In this document: positions 33,910 through 42,688 of the stretch, one piece after another
Layout of the letters: the number at the start of each line of letters is the position of its first letter
How positions within the stretch are numbered: position 1 is the first letter of the stretch
Assembly (NCBI GenBank): GCA_016721015.1
Contig: JADKJL010000001.1
Location: 434,001-498,000 of the forward strand
Source: Lysobacterales bacterium
GTDB taxonomy: Bacteria > Pseudomonadota > Gammaproteobacteria > Xanthomonadales > Rhodanobacteraceae
Length of the DNA stretch: 64,000 nt
Direction: 5' to 3'
Notes under the pieces: model-generated
Database searches by the model: none
Told to the model about the DNA's origin: nothing
The model's input: the letters and a program-made list of their open reading frames with translations, nothing else
Program-made: the position numbers and the translations under genes

Positions 33910-35016
33910 ATGACCAAGATCACTGGCTTGTCCGGCAATGAAATCTACCTGCTGGACGCAAAGGGTTACGAGGCAGGTGATTTCGTCGTCGGCAACTGTG
34001 TCAATTCGATGGGGTTCCTGCGCTCGCTCGGCTCTGGACTGAGCAACCTTGCTGGCGGCGAAGTTGCGCAGGTGACCCAACAGATCCACGACGCACGTCT
34101 GCTCGCTTTCACGCGCATGGTCGCCGAGGCCAAGAAGCACGGCGCGTGCGGGGTGGCCGGCGTGACCAGCGGTCTGATGCACCAGGGAGCGCACTCGGAA
34201 TTTCTTTTCACCGGTTCCTGCATACACGACAAGGCCAAATCAACCAATCGGTTCTTCACTTCGGCCGGCAACGCACAGGAATTGTATTGCCACATGGATG
34301 CCGGCTATCAGCCACTGCAGCACGTATTCGGCAATATCGCCTACTCGCTTGGCCTCGGCGGCGGCCTGATGGGCGGACTCAAGAGGCTGGCCAAGGGAGA
34401 AATCCGCGAATACAGCAATGTGATCAATGCGACACGGCACCGAGCTTTGGGGCGGTTGGTGACGGAGGCAAAAAAGGAAAAAGCCAACGCCGTGGTCGGC
34501 ATCCGCACTCAAGTGATGATATGGCACTCCGCGCACGAGATGACCATGACCGGCACAGCCGCTCACAATCCCGCCCTGTCCGACAACGGCATGGTGACGA
34601 GCGATCTCACTGGAGAGGAATTGTGGACAATGGCCAAACTCGGCTACGCCCCGATGCGCCTGTTGCTATCTACCTCAGTCTATTCGCTCGGCATGATGGG
34701 CGGCATGAAAAGCTTCTTCCAGTCATTCACTCAAGGCGAACTCCCTGAACTCAGCAATCTGGTTCTGGAAGCGCGCGAAGTCGCGATGTCCCGCCTGAAA
34801 CTGGAAGCCGATTCGATAGGCGCCGATACTGTGGTCGGCGTGAAGACCTTCATCCATCACATCGGCGGCGGACTGATCGAATTTCTCGCGATCGGCACCG
34901 CAGTGAGGAAAACCGCGGGCACGGGTGTACAGACGCCCGAACTGCCGGCGCAAGCGATCCTGCACGACAAGGACACCTGGATCGACAGCGGCCGCCACAC
35001 ACTCGAACGCGAGTAG
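33910..35016 (+). CDS. Triple YbjQ-domain (DUF74/heavy-metal-binding-like) protein
   Basis: 368 residues from ATG 33910 (MTKITGLSGNEIYLL); the frame is open upstream to 33568 but without family features. Three tandem copies of the UPF0145/YbjQ fold are visible by their repeated segments: EVAQVTQQIHDARLLAFTRMVAEAKKHGACGVAGV, EIREYSNVINATRHRALGRLVTEAKKEKANAVVGI and ELPELSNLVLEAREVAMSRLKLEADSIGADTVVGV. Usual YbjQ proteins have one such domain of about 105 residues and form pentamers; function is unclear. The gene sits between duplicated copies of an intergenic region and may have been inserted there. Confidence 0.75.
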   Translation: MTKITGLSGNEIYLLDAKGYEAGDFVVGNCVNSMGFLRSLGSGLSNLAGGEVAQVTQQIHDARLLAFTRMVAEAKKHGACGVAGVTSGLMHQGAHSEFLFTGSCIHDKAKSTNRFFTSAGNAQELYCHMDAGYQPLQHVFGNIAYSLGLGGGLMGGLKRLAKGEIREYSNVINATRHRALGRLVTEAKKEKANAVVGIRTQVMIWHSAHEMTMTGTAAHNPALSDNGMVTSDLTGEELWTMAKLGYAPMRLLLSTSVYSLGMMGGMKSFFQSFTQGELPELSNLVLEAREVAMSRLKLEADSIGADTVVGVKTFIHHIGGGLIEFLAIGTAVRKTAGTGVQTPELPAQAILHDKDTWIDSGRHTLERE

Positions 35017-35035
35017 CGGCGCAACCACACAAGTA

Positions 35036-35123
35036 CTTGAAAACTTTCACGAGATCATGAAGGCGCGGAAGACGGCAAGTATGATGGGCGAAGATCCCCG
35101 AATGTGAAACCAGGATATGGCGA
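35036..35123 (+). repeat. Imperfect direct repeat, copy 2 (before DUF2058 gene)
   Basis: See the partner block at 33513. Read leftward, this copy still encodes VKVFKYLCG, a decayed version of EPFKYLAG at the YgjP-like start, followed by stops. It ends in the functional ATGGCGAAGGC start of the DUF2058 gene. Confidence 0.6.
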
Positions 35124-35671
35124 AGGCAAATCCACTCCAGGAACAGTTGCTCAAGGCGGGCCTGGTCAAGAAATCGAAGGTGGCCGAGGTAGCGCGCGAG
35201 CAGAACAAGGCCAGGCATGGCAAAGGGCCAACGGGACTCAGCGAGATCCAGGTGGAAGCAGAACGTGCGCGAGCCGAAAAGGCCGAACGTGATCGCACGC
35301 TTGCCGCCGAACAGAAAGCCAAAAATCGAATCACCGAATTGGGCGCCCAGGCTCGTCAGATCATCGACGACAAGAAGGTTCCGCGATCGGGCGAAATCGA
35401 ATACCGCTTCACGGCCGACGGCGCCATCCGCACCCTGCTCGTCAACGAAGACCTGCGCAAGATGCTGTCCTCCGGTGCACTGGTGATCGCCCGACTCGGC
35501 GATCGTTACGAGTTGTTGCCGCGCGCGGCCGGCGACAAGGTGCGCGAACGCGACGCGAGCATGATCGTGCTCGACCACGGCAAGGATGCAGGCGCCGAGT
35601 CGTCAATCGGAACCTCGGAAGACGATGCGTATTACGCGCAGTTCAAGGTACCTGACGACCTGGCCTGGTAG
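35117..35671 (+). CDS. DUF2058 family protein (YaiL-like)
   Basis: 184 residues. The N-terminal MAKANPLQEQLLKAGLVKKSKVAEVAREQNKARHGKG and the long charged helix (ALAERARAEKAERD-type, residues about 45-85) are standard for DUF2058, annotated as nucleoprotein or polynucleotide-associated proteins. The C-terminal domain EIEYRFTADGAIRTLLVNEDLRKMLSSGALVIARLGDRYELLPR is conserved. Cytosolic; likely RNA or nucleoid associated, function not established. Confidence 0.88.
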   Translation: MAKANPLQEQLLKAGLVKKSKVAEVAREQNKARHGKGPTGLSEIQVEAERARAEKAERDRTLAAEQKAKNRITELGAQARQIIDDKKVPRSGEIEYRFTADGAIRTLLVNEDLRKMLSSGALVIARLGDRYELLPRAAGDKVRERDASMIVLDHGKDAGAESSIGTSEDDAYYAQFKVPDDLAW

Positions 35672-35824
35672 CCATTCTGGCCACGCCGAAGCGCTTGGCC
35701 AGGTAGCGCAACCTCGCCCTGGCAATCGGTTCGCTGCTGGCCAGGGCCGTCTCGAAAGCGAGCAACTGCGCTAATTGAAATCCGTCTGCTGGCCAATGCG
35801 TGTCAGTGATGGTCAGCGAACCAT

Positions 35825-36361
35825 TCAAGCCCGACGTGCCGGCAGAAACCGGCTGTTGCGAAGCAGCGCCGCCGAGATCAGTGAGACCAGAACCCCGACC
35901 GGGAAAATCTCCACGAAGGTCATCGGCAGACGGAACAAAGGATCCGCGTACTGCACCTTGAACGCCTCCATCTCGGCGCTCAACTTCGCCAGCGTCTCGG
36001 CGCTCGCGCCCTTCGCCCTTTCACCATCGATGATCGCCTGCGAGTAGGCGCTGGCGAAATCCATGTGAGAAATGGCCTGAACGACTTCCCAGGCGACCAC
36101 ATAGAAGAGGCCGGCGACAAAGCTGACCCCCAGCCCGACACCGAGCGCTGGCCAGAATCCGATCACCCCACCGCGGTCCACGTCACGGTGGTGCTTGATC
36201 CCGACGAACACCGCGCTCAACGCAATGAGCATCGTCGTGTAGCCGATGATCATGCCGTACTTCAACGGCGGCAGCCCGGAGAACGCAGTGAAAGTGACGA
36301 GCTCGAAGCCGCCAACGACCAGGCCCGCGATCACGCCGTATTTCAATATGGTTCTCAACAT
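35825..36361 (-). CDS. DUF4199 membrane protein
   Basis: 178 residues with four hydrophobic segments (ILKYGVIAGLVVGGFELVTF, YGMIIGYTTMLIALSAVFVGI, ALGVGLGVSFVAGLFYVVAW, VEIFPVGVLVSLISAALL). The layout and the IGYTTMLIALSAVFVGIKHHRD loop identify DUF4199. It lies 106 bp downstream of the LuxR-type gene on the same strand, a pairing seen in related bacteria, so the two probably form an operon. No function is known. Confidence 0.82.
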   Translation of the reverse strand: MLRTILKYGVIAGLVVGGFELVTFTAFSGLPPLKYGMIIGYTTMLIALSAVFVGIKHHRDVDRGGVIGFWPALGVGLGVSFVAGLFYVVAWEVVQAISHMDFASAYSQAIIDGERAKGASAETLAKLSAEMEAFKVQYADPLFRLPMTFVEIFPVGVLVSLISAALLRNSRFLPARRA

Positions 36362-36467
36362 GTGTCAGTCCTCGGGGTTGGTGGAGCCGCCATTGACCGT
36401 TATCCGAGGCCGCCCCGCAATCACCCGAACGGGTGATTTCGATGGGCTCACTCAAAATAGTCGGGAG

Positions 36468-36881
36468 TCAGGGCATGATCCCGAGTTCCCGCGCCCGACA
36501 AATCGCCTCGGTGCGCCGCTTCGCGCCAAGCTTCTCGAAGAGCCTTGCGACGTGTGTCTTGATCGTGTTCGGCGAAACATGGAGGTGCGCGGCGATCTCC
36601 TTGTTGGAACGGCCAGCCGCCAGCTCGTGGAGCACCTCGATTTCCCGCTCGCTCAGGCCGAGGGCCGCCTTTGCTTTCGGGTTGCCGTCGAAGGTGACCG
36701 GCGCCGGCGGGGCGAAAACCCGAATGCCGAGAAAGATGCCCAGCACCAGAAAGGTGAAGGCGACCAGAAACAGGTAAACGTCGCTCGAATGCATCCTCGC
36801 CAGGCGCTGGTAATCGAGCCACTGCAGGGCCAGTGTCCCCGCCGCCAGCAGTGCGCCGTAACCGATCACGCGCTTCCACAT
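36468..36881 (-). CDS. Membrane-anchored LuxR-type transcriptional regulator
   Basis: 137 residues from ATG 36881 (MWKRVIGYGALLAAGTLALQWLDYQ); a longer start at 36956 is possible. Two N-terminal membrane helices (the second SSDVYLFLVAFTFLVLGIFLGIRV) precede a LuxR/FixJ helix-turn-helix: LSEREIEVLHELAAGRSNKEIAAHLHVSPNTIKTHVARLFEKLGAKRRTEAI. There is no receiver domain, so any signal must come through the membrane part or a partner such as the DUF4199 protein downstream. Confidence 0.85.
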   Translation of the reverse strand: MWKRVIGYGALLAAGTLALQWLDYQRLARMHSSDVYLFLVAFTFLVLGIFLGIRVFAPPAPVTFDGNPKAKAALGLSEREIEVLHELAAGRSNKEIAAHLHVSPNTIKTHVARLFEKLGAKRRTEAICRARELGIMP

Positions 36882-37083
36882 CCCCCGCTCCACTCGCCCC
36901 AACGGCCTTATCTTAGCGTCAGTGTGTACGGGTGGCCCGTGTTCCGCTGGCGGCATGCGTTGCTTGAAGCGGGCCCCTTGGGCCTGGCGGTCCGGATCGC
37001 GGCGTCCGGCCCGACGCCAATGACAGCGAAGTCAAAATCTTGCGCGGCATCGCCTCGTCTGGAAATCGCCCCGCGCATCAACC

Positions 37084-38025
37084 CTAATCCGGGATCATTC
37101 CGATTGTCTCAAGCCAGGTCTCGAGCAGTCGAGGCCATTCGGTGATGGGAGACTCGGTGGGGCGGAGCCCAAAGGCGTGGCCCCCTTTCATATACACATG
37201 CATTTCTGCGCGAACTCCCGCCTTTCGGAGTGCCGAATAGTAGACCAGCGAATTCTCGACCGGGTCGATCGGATCGTCCTGCGCGTGGAGCAGGAAGGTC
37301 GGCGGCGTCTGCTCGCTGACCACAATGTCTGGATTGAGCGCGAAATCCTTCGCCGGCACGGCCAAATGCCCGGGATAGAGCGCGACAGCGAAATCCGGGC
37401 GACAGCTTTCCTTGTCGGCCGCATCCACGGCCGGATAGAGGCGCCGCTCAAACTGAGTGCTCATGGCGACGACCAGATGGCCGCCTGCGGAAAACCCGAG
37501 CACGCCAATCTTGTGCGGATCGATGTGCCACTCCGCGGCATGCGAACGCACCAGCCCTACCGTCCGCTGTGCGTCTTGCAAGGCCGTCAAGCAGTTCCGG
37601 TAGGGGCCCGACTTCGCGCATGGCACGCGATATTTCAGCAGCACGCAGGCAATGCCCCTGGACGTCAGCCAGTCACAGGCCTCCGTGCCCTCGAGATCCA
37701 TGGCCAGTACGTTGTAGCCGCCACCCGGGAACACGACCACGGCGGCTCCGCTATTGCGGCCCTTTGCCGAGTAAAAAGTCATGGTCGGTTGCGCGACTTG
37801 CGCGACGTAGAGCCATGGTCTCCCGCCAACGAGTCGCTTGGTCGCCTGCCCTGATGTTTCGGGCCCGTCGACTGGCTGGGCGTCGGGGACGGGACCCGGC
37901 CAAATCGGCAGTTGAATATGCCCAGGCGAAGGTTGCCAGGCTGTCTGGGCTACGCAGCAATCCGCAAACGATAAAAGCAGCGCCAGCGAAGCCGTCATGC
38001 ACGCGAATCGTCGCATCATGTCCAT
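37084..38025 (-). CDS. Secreted alpha/beta hydrolase (acetyl-xylan-esterase/BD-FAE-like)
   Basis: 313 residues from ATG 38025 (MDMMRRFACMTASLALLLSFADCCVAQ signal peptide; the next ATG at 38019 is equally possible). The oxyanion region is FPGGGYNVLA. The nucleophile lies in LGFSAGGHLV (GxSxG) and the catalytic Asp in LHAQDDPID. The His is in KGGHAFGLRP. This pattern and the opening LPIWPGPVPDA match hydrolases of the pectin-acetylesterase/BD-FAE group acting on ester side chains of plant polysaccharides. Periplasmic or secreted. Divergent from phoB. Confidence 0.85.
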   Translation of the reverse strand: MDMMRRFACMTASLALLLSFADCCVAQTAWQPSPGHIQLPIWPGPVPDAQPVDGPETSGQATKRLVGGRPWLYVAQVAQPTMTFYSAKGRNSGAAVVVFPGGGYNVLAMDLEGTEACDWLTSRGIACVLLKYRVPCAKSGPYRNCLTALQDAQRTVGLVRSHAAEWHIDPHKIGVLGFSAGGHLVVAMSTQFERRLYPAVDAADKESCRPDFAVALYPGHLAVPAKDFALNPDIVVSEQTPPTFLLHAQDDPIDPVENSLVYYSALRKAGVRAEMHVYMKGGHAFGLRPTESPITEWPRLLETWLETIGMIPD

Positions 38026-38141
38026 GGTCGGGTAGTCATGCCGCAAGTCAGACACAGCACATTGGTGCCGCAGTATATATTCGAGGTGAGGCGCATACGC
38101 ATTGCCAGCTCGCACGCTCTGATGTGTCACCGTCACCGTTA

Positions 38142-38170
38142 CTGTCATCGTCACGTAACATTGCCGTGCT
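38142..38170 (+). promoter_or_regulatory. Candidate Pho box before phoB
   Basis: A perfect CTGTCAT unit at 38142-38148 is followed 11 bp later by ACGTAAC and then CCGTGCT, which match the consensus more weakly. It lies about 31-59 bp before the phoB start, where PhoB autoregulation would be expected. It is weaker than the box before pstS. Confidence 0.45.
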
Positions 38171-38200
38171 GCCATGGTGCATGCACTCCACGGGCGAGCC

Positions 38201-38905
38201 ATGCAAAAGCGCATTCTGATCATTGAAGACGAGGCCCCGATCCGCGACATGGTGGCGTTTGCGCTGCGCCGGGCGGACATGCTGCCGATCTGCGCGGGTG
38301 ACGCAGGCGAGGCGCAACTGGCGATCGCCGACGCGGTTCCCGACCTCATTCTGCTGGACTGGATGCTGCCGGGAATCAGCGGCATGGACTTGGCGCGCAA
38401 GTTGCGCCGGGACGAGCTGACCCGCGAACTGCCGATCATCATGCTGACCGCACGCGGCGAGGAGACCGATCGGGTCGCCGGGCTCGATGCCGGTGTCGAC
38501 GACTATGTCGTCAAGCCGTTTTCCGCACGTGAACTGGTGGCCCGGATCAAGGCGGTGCTGCGTCGCAGCCGCGGTGAAGACAGCGCGGGCATGATCGAAC
38601 TGGGAGGCCTGCGCATCGACGGATCCGCGCACCGGGTCTACGCCGGCAATGAGCAGGTCAGCATGGGACCAACCGAGTACCGCCTGCTGCACTTCTTCAT
38701 GACGCATGCCGAGCGTGTGTATTCCCGCGCACAGTTGCTCGACCACGTCTGGGGAGGCAGCGTGTACGTCGAGGAGCGCACCATCGACGTGCACATTCGC
38801 CGCTTGCGGAAGTCGCTGGAAGCCTGCGGCCTCGACAGCCTGATACAAACCGTACGCGGCACCGGATACCGGTTTTCCGTGCACCCCGCGCCCGTTCGCA
38901 CCTAG
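38201..38905 (+). CDS. phoB: Phosphate regulon response regulator PhoB
   Basis: 234 residues from ATG 38201 (MQKRILIIEDEAPIRDM). Receiver domain: acidic pair EDE, phosphoacceptor Asp in LILLDWMLPG, Thr in IIMLTARG and Lys in YVVKPFSARELVARI. The C-terminal winged helix has GPTEYRLLHFFMTHAERVYSRAQLLDHVWGGSVYVEERTIDVHIRRLRKSLE, which binds Pho boxes. The VYVEERTIDVHI recognition-helix region is typical of PhoB. It is followed by phoR after 15 bp, then the pst genes. Confidence 0.93.
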   Translation: MQKRILIIEDEAPIRDMVAFALRRADMLPICAGDAGEAQLAIADAVPDLILLDWMLPGISGMDLARKLRRDELTRELPIIMLTARGEETDRVAGLDAGVDDYVVKPFSARELVARIKAVLRRSRGEDSAGMIELGGLRIDGSAHRVYAGNEQVSMGPTEYRLLHFFMTHAERVYSRAQLLDHVWGGSVYVEERTIDVHIRRLRKSLEACGLDSLIQTVRGTGYRFSVHPAPVRT

Positions 38906-38920
38906 TTGCGGATTTCACGC

Positions 38921-40198
38921 ATGCAGCGCCAGCAATGGGATCGTGCCAAGGTGCCAGCCGCCATCCTGATCATCACCTTGGCGCTGGCTTGCATCGCAGT
39001 GGCGTTGTCGGGAATGACCGGGTGGGCACTCGGTGTCGCGATGGGTGGCCAGCTAATCGCGCTGCTTTGGATGGCAACGAATTCCGCGGAGCGCGAGTTG
39101 AAAGTTGCGTTGGTTGCGCCAGCTTTTCAAAGGCAGCGCCGTCACCGTGTCATTACTCAATTGCGCGATGTGCGCGATGCGACCAACGCCTTGCCAGATG
39201 CTGTGGTGCTGCTCGATCATCAGGGCAGGGTGCGCTGGTTCAACGCAGCGGCAACCCGCCTGCTCGGATTGCGTGAGCGGAACGCCGCAAGCCCGTTGGC
39301 CGAGCAAGTGGCTGGCAGCGAGCTCGGCGCATGGCTGCAAACAGGCATGACCGAGTCGGCCGTCGATCTGCCCGCACCCTTGGATCCATTGCTGCGCCTG
39401 AGTTTGACGATCATGCCGTTCGGCGCGCACCTGCGATTGCTGCTCGCGCGTGACATCAGCACGCTCAGTCGCCTGGAACAGGTACGGCGCGATTTCGTGG
39501 CCAACGTATCGCACGAGTTGCGCACTCCACTGACCGTCATTCACGGCTACCTGGAACTGCTGGATCCCGGCGAGGTGCCGGAGCTGGCGCCGGTGCTCGG
39601 CGAGATGCGCATGCAATCGCAGCGGATGCGACAGATCGTCGAGGATCTGCTGACCCTGTCGCGCCTGGAGACGGGTGAAGCCCTGGCTGACGAAGATGTG
39701 GCCATGCTTCCCCTGCTGGAGACGCTGCGTCGCGAAGCCGAAGCACTGAGTCGTGGCCGGCATCACATCAGGATTGATGCAGATACGCGGGCTCGCTTGC
39801 GCGGCTCGATCCACCACTTGCACAGTGCGTTCTCCAATCTGGTAAGCAATGCGGTGCGCTACACGCCGAGTGGCGGCGAGATCGTGATTGGCTGGCGACA
39901 GACTGCAAATGGCGGCGCCACATTCGCGGTGCGCGATAGCGGTATGGGCATTTCTGCCGAGCACCTGCATCGATTGTCCGAGCGCTTCTACCGCGTCTCG
40001 TCGAGCCGCTCACGCGAGTCAGGCGGTACCGGCCTCGGACTGTCGATCGTCAAGCACGTGCTCAACCTGCACCAGGGGCGGCTGGTCATAGAAAGCGAAC
40101 CGGGACACGGCTCGACCTTCTCCTGCGTGATGGATGCCTCACGCGTGCTTCCGCCGGAGAGCGATGGCAGCACCGAGGTCGAAACGCCGACTGCCTAG
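38921..40198 (+). CDS. phoR: Phosphate regulon sensor histidine kinase PhoR
   Basis: 425 residues from ATG 38921. Two short membrane helices at the N-terminus (AAILIITLALACIAVALSGM and ALGVAMGGQLIALLWMAT), a PAS domain (ALPDAVVLLDHQGRVRWFNAAATRLLGL), then HisKA with the phosphorylated His in FVANVSHELRTPLTVIHGYLELL. The ATPase has SNAVRYTPSGG (N box), VRDSGMGIS (G1) and SGGTGLGLSIVKHV (G2). No large periplasmic sensor is present, as in PhoR, which reads phosphate through PstSCAB and PhoU rather than directly. Confidence 0.93.
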   Translation: MQRQQWDRAKVPAAILIITLALACIAVALSGMTGWALGVAMGGQLIALLWMATNSAERELKVALVAPAFQRQRRHRVITQLRDVRDATNALPDAVVLLDHQGRVRWFNAAATRLLGLRERNAASPLAEQVAGSELGAWLQTGMTESAVDLPAPLDPLLRLSLTIMPFGAHLRLLLARDISTLSRLEQVRRDFVANVSHELRTPLTVIHGYLELLDPGEVPELAPVLGEMRMQSQRMRQIVEDLLTLSRLETGEALADEDVAMLPLLETLRREAEALSRGRHHIRIDADTRARLRGSIHHLHSAFSNLVSNAVRYTPSGGEIVIGWRQTANGGATFAVRDSGMGISAEHLHRLSERFYRVSSSRSRESGGTGLGLSIVKHVLNLHQGRLVIESEPGHGSTFSCVMDASRVLPPESDGSTEVETPTA

Positions 40199-40313
40199 AT
40201 CAGAAGCACGCAGAGGCAGGGCAGTGCTGCAAGAAGCAGTCATGTCCATCGAACCGCACGGACGGCCAAGCACGGGAATCACTTGCGGAATGCCGTCAGC
40301 GGTTTAGCGTTGG

Positions 40314-40342
40314 ATGCAGGTTTCATGACAAATTCACGACAC
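40314..40342 (-). promoter_or_regulatory. Minus-strand Pho box-like element
   Basis: Read on the minus strand it has GTGTCGT, TTGTCAT and CCTGCAT, 7-bp units separated by 4-bp spacers (GAAT, GAAA), the Pho-box arrangement. It lies between phoR and pstS but points away from pstS; no minus-strand gene follows it. It could be an additional PhoB site acting on the pst promoter region, or chance. Confidence 0.4.
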
Positions 40343-40465
40343 CCGATTGGCGACGTTGCCGAAGCATCGGCGTACACCCTGGATGGGGTGCGAGTGTTGA
40401 AAGGGCCGGGGTGTTCGTGCCCTTGATGGAGCTACCCTGCGCTGGAATACGCCAAGATCCGACGG

Positions 40466-40494
40466 CTGTCATCTGCCTGAAACATTCCTCTCAT
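40466..40494 (+). promoter_or_regulatory. Pho box before pstS
   Basis: Three 7-bp units, CTGTCAT, CTGAAAC and CTCTCAT, start at 40466, 40477 and 40488, an exact 11-bp period with 4-bp spacers. The first is the perfect consensus. It lies 65-93 bp before the pstS start codon, the right place for PhoB activation of the pst operon when phosphate is scarce. The remainder of the 360-bp gap after phoR shows no gene. Confidence 0.8.
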
Positions 40495-40558
40495 CGCACT
40501 GCAACACGCAAGCCCTTAAATGGTGGCGTCCATCCGACGAGCCTCTCAAGGAGCAACC

Positions 40559-41584
40559 GTGTTGAACTCATGCAGAACATTTGCTGTTACCGCCGCAATC
40601 ATTGTGGCGTCCACGTTCGGCAGCGCCGCCCACGCCGTCGATGTCACCGGCGCGGGATCGAGCTTTGTCTATCCGGTGGTTTCCAAATGGTCGGCGACCT
40701 ACGCCGAGAAAACCGGCAACCAGATCAACTACCAATCCATCGGATCCGGCGGCGGTATAGCCCAGATCAAGGCCGGCACAGTCGATTTCGGCGCATCCGA
40801 CATGCCGCTGGATGAGGCGACCCTGGACAAATTTGGCCTGGGCCAGTTTCCCGATGTCATCGGCGGCATCGTGCCGGCCTTCAACCTGGATGGCGTTGCT
40901 TCGGGCCAGCTGGTGCTGGATGGCCAGACCCTGGCCGATATCTTCCTCGGCAAGATCACCCGCTGGAACGATGCTGCCATCGCCGCACTGAACCCCGACG
41001 TGAAGCTGCCGGATGCGAAGGTCACGGTCGTGCATCGCTCGGATGGTTCCGGCACTACATTCAACTTCAGCAACTATCTTTCCAAGGTCAGTCCGGAGTG
41101 GAAAACCAGGGTCGGTGAAGGAACCGCGGTGCAGTGGCCGGTTGGCATCGGCGGCAAGGGCAATCAGGGCGTCTCGGCCTACATCAAGCAGATCAAGAAC
41201 TCGATCGGCTATGTCGAATACGCCTATGCCCTGCAGAACAACATTGGCTCCGCCGTGATGAAGAATGCGGCTGGCAAAGTCGTGGCGCCGGCCAGCACCG
41301 CCTTTCAGGCCGCCGCCGACACGGCCAACTGGAAGGATGCGAAAAATTTCAATCTGCTGATGACCAACGCACCGGGCGAGGACGCCTGGCCGATCACCGC
41401 AACCTCGTGGGTGATCATGCCCAAGCAGCCGCGCAACGCCGCCAATGCGAAGGTCGTGCTGGAGTTCTTCAAGTGGGCCTACGAGAACGGTCAGGAACAG
41501 GCACGTTCACTTGACTACGTGCCGCTACCGCAGAGTCTGGTTGATCAGATCGAGAACTACTGGAAAACCGATTTCAAGATGTAA
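40559..41584 (+). CDS. pstS: Phosphate ABC transporter, substrate-binding protein PstS
   Basis: 341 residues. GTG start at 40559 chosen because AAGGAG lies 5 nt upstream and the N-terminus then becomes a signal peptide (LNSCRTFAVTAAIIVASTFGSAAHA). Mature start VDVTGAGSSFVYPVVSKW, then the phosphate-binding loops IGSGGGIAQIKAGTVDFGASDMPL and VVHRSDGSGTTFNFSNYL with the Ser, Asp, Arg and Thr residues that clasp phosphate. Periplasmic, high-affinity Pi binding under PhoB control. A hairpin separates it from pstC, so it can be made in excess of the membrane subunits. Confidence 0.95.
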   Translation: MLNSCRTFAVTAAIIVASTFGSAAHAVDVTGAGSSFVYPVVSKWSATYAEKTGNQINYQSIGSGGGIAQIKAGTVDFGASDMPLDEATLDKFGLGQFPDVIGGIVPAFNLDGVASGQLVLDGQTLADIFLGKITRWNDAAIAALNPDVKLPDAKVTVVHRSDGSGTTFNFSNYLSKVSPEWKTRVGEGTAVQWPVGIGGKGNQGVSAYIKQIKNSIGYVEYAYALQNNIGSAVMKNAAGKVVAPASTAFQAAADTANWKDAKNFNLLMTNAPGEDAWPITATSWVIMPKQPRNAANAKVVLEFFKWAYENGQEQARSLDYVPLPQSLVDQIENYWKTDFKM

Positions 41585-41636
41585 GCACGGGGCGAATTCC
41601 GACCCACGCTGTGCGGGTTGGATCGATGACTCAACG

Positions 41637-41670
41637 GCCCGTGCGTCAATCCCTGGGGATACGCACGGGC
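41637..41670 (+). terminator. Hairpin between pstS and pstC
   Basis: GCCCGTGCGT at 41637-41646 and ACGCACGGGC at 41661-41670 form a perfect 10-bp stem with a 14-nt loop. No U-run follows, so it is more likely an mRNA-stabilising or partial-attenuation structure that raises PstS relative to PstCAB than a full terminator. Confidence 0.6.
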
Positions 41671-41716
41671 GTTCCCGCTTCAAACACCAAACACCGCTGG
41701 CGGATGACAGACGACG

Positions 41717-42688
41717 ATGCAATTGACGCATGCCAGACAATTCGCCCGCGACAGCGAAAGACGTTCGCATGCGGATGCGCGACATGACCGGATATTCCGC
41801 AGACTCCTGAAATTCTGTGCGCTGCTGGTGCTGGTGGCCTTGCTCGGTGCTGCACTCTCCACTCTATGGGGCGGACGCGAAGTGCTGTTCGGCCAGGGGC
41901 TGCACTTTCTGACCAGTGATGCCTGGAACCCGGTCAAGGACGACTATGGCGCGCTGGCGCCGATCTTCGGTACCGTGGTCACCTCGTTGATTGCGATCGT
42001 TCTGTCGGTGCCGGTCAGTTTCGGCGTGGCGATGTTTCTGACCGAAATCGCGCCGAACTGGATGCGCGGCCCGGTCAGCTCGGCGATTGAGTTGCTGGCC
42101 GGCATCCCGTCGATCATCTACGGCATGTGGGGACTGTTTGTGTTCGTGCCTTTCATGTCCGGCATAGAACCGGTGCTCAGTGACACATTGGGCAAGATTC
42201 CCCTGATCGGCAGGCTCTTCCAGGGGCCGCCGATCGGACTGGGTCTGCTCACCGCAGGCATCGTGCTGGCGGTGATGATCCTGCCTTTCATCACCTCGGT
42301 GATGCGCGAAGTATTCCAGACCGTCCCCACGCGATTGAAGGAGTCCGCCTACGCGCTCGGCTCGACCCGTTGGGAGGTCTTGTGGGACATCGTCCTGCCG
42401 TACACGCGATCGGCGGTCATCGGCGGCATCATCCTCGGTCTGGGCCGTGCGCTCGGTGAGACCATGGCGGTCACCTTCGTGTTGGGAAATTCCTACAACA
42501 TCACTTCGTCGTTGCTGATGCCCGGCACCTCGATTTCCTCCAGCATCGCCAACGAATTCAACGAGGCAGTCGGCCTGCACCGATCGGCCCTGATCGCGTT
42601 GGGTTTCCTGCTCTTCGTGGTGACCTTCATCGTGCTCTTGATCGCACGTCTGATGCTGCGCCAGCTGGCCAAGCGGGAGGGCAAGTAA
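41717..42688 (+). CDS. pstC: Phosphate ABC transporter permease PstC
   Basis: 323 residues with six predicted membrane helices. The family segments DAWNPVKDDYGALAPIFGTVVTSLIA and AIELLAGIPSIIYGMWGLFVFVP are present. The ATPase-coupling EAA loop is ESAYALGSTRWEVLWDIVLPY, followed by LGLGRALGETMAVTFVLGN. It forms the Pi channel with PstA. The stop overlaps the pstA start (TAATG). Confidence 0.95.
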   Translation: MQLTHARQFARDSERRSHADARHDRIFRRLLKFCALLVLVALLGAALSTLWGGREVLFGQGLHFLTSDAWNPVKDDYGALAPIFGTVVTSLIAIVLSVPVSFGVAMFLTEIAPNWMRGPVSSAIELLAGIPSIIYGMWGLFVFVPFMSGIEPVLSDTLGKIPLIGRLFQGPPIGLGLLTAGIVLAVMILPFITSVMREVFQTVPTRLKESAYALGSTRWEVLWDIVLPYTRSAVIGGIILGLGRALGETMAVTFVLGNSYNITSSLLMPGTSISSSIANEFNEAVGLHRSALIALGFLLFVVTFIVLLIARLMLRQLAKREGK

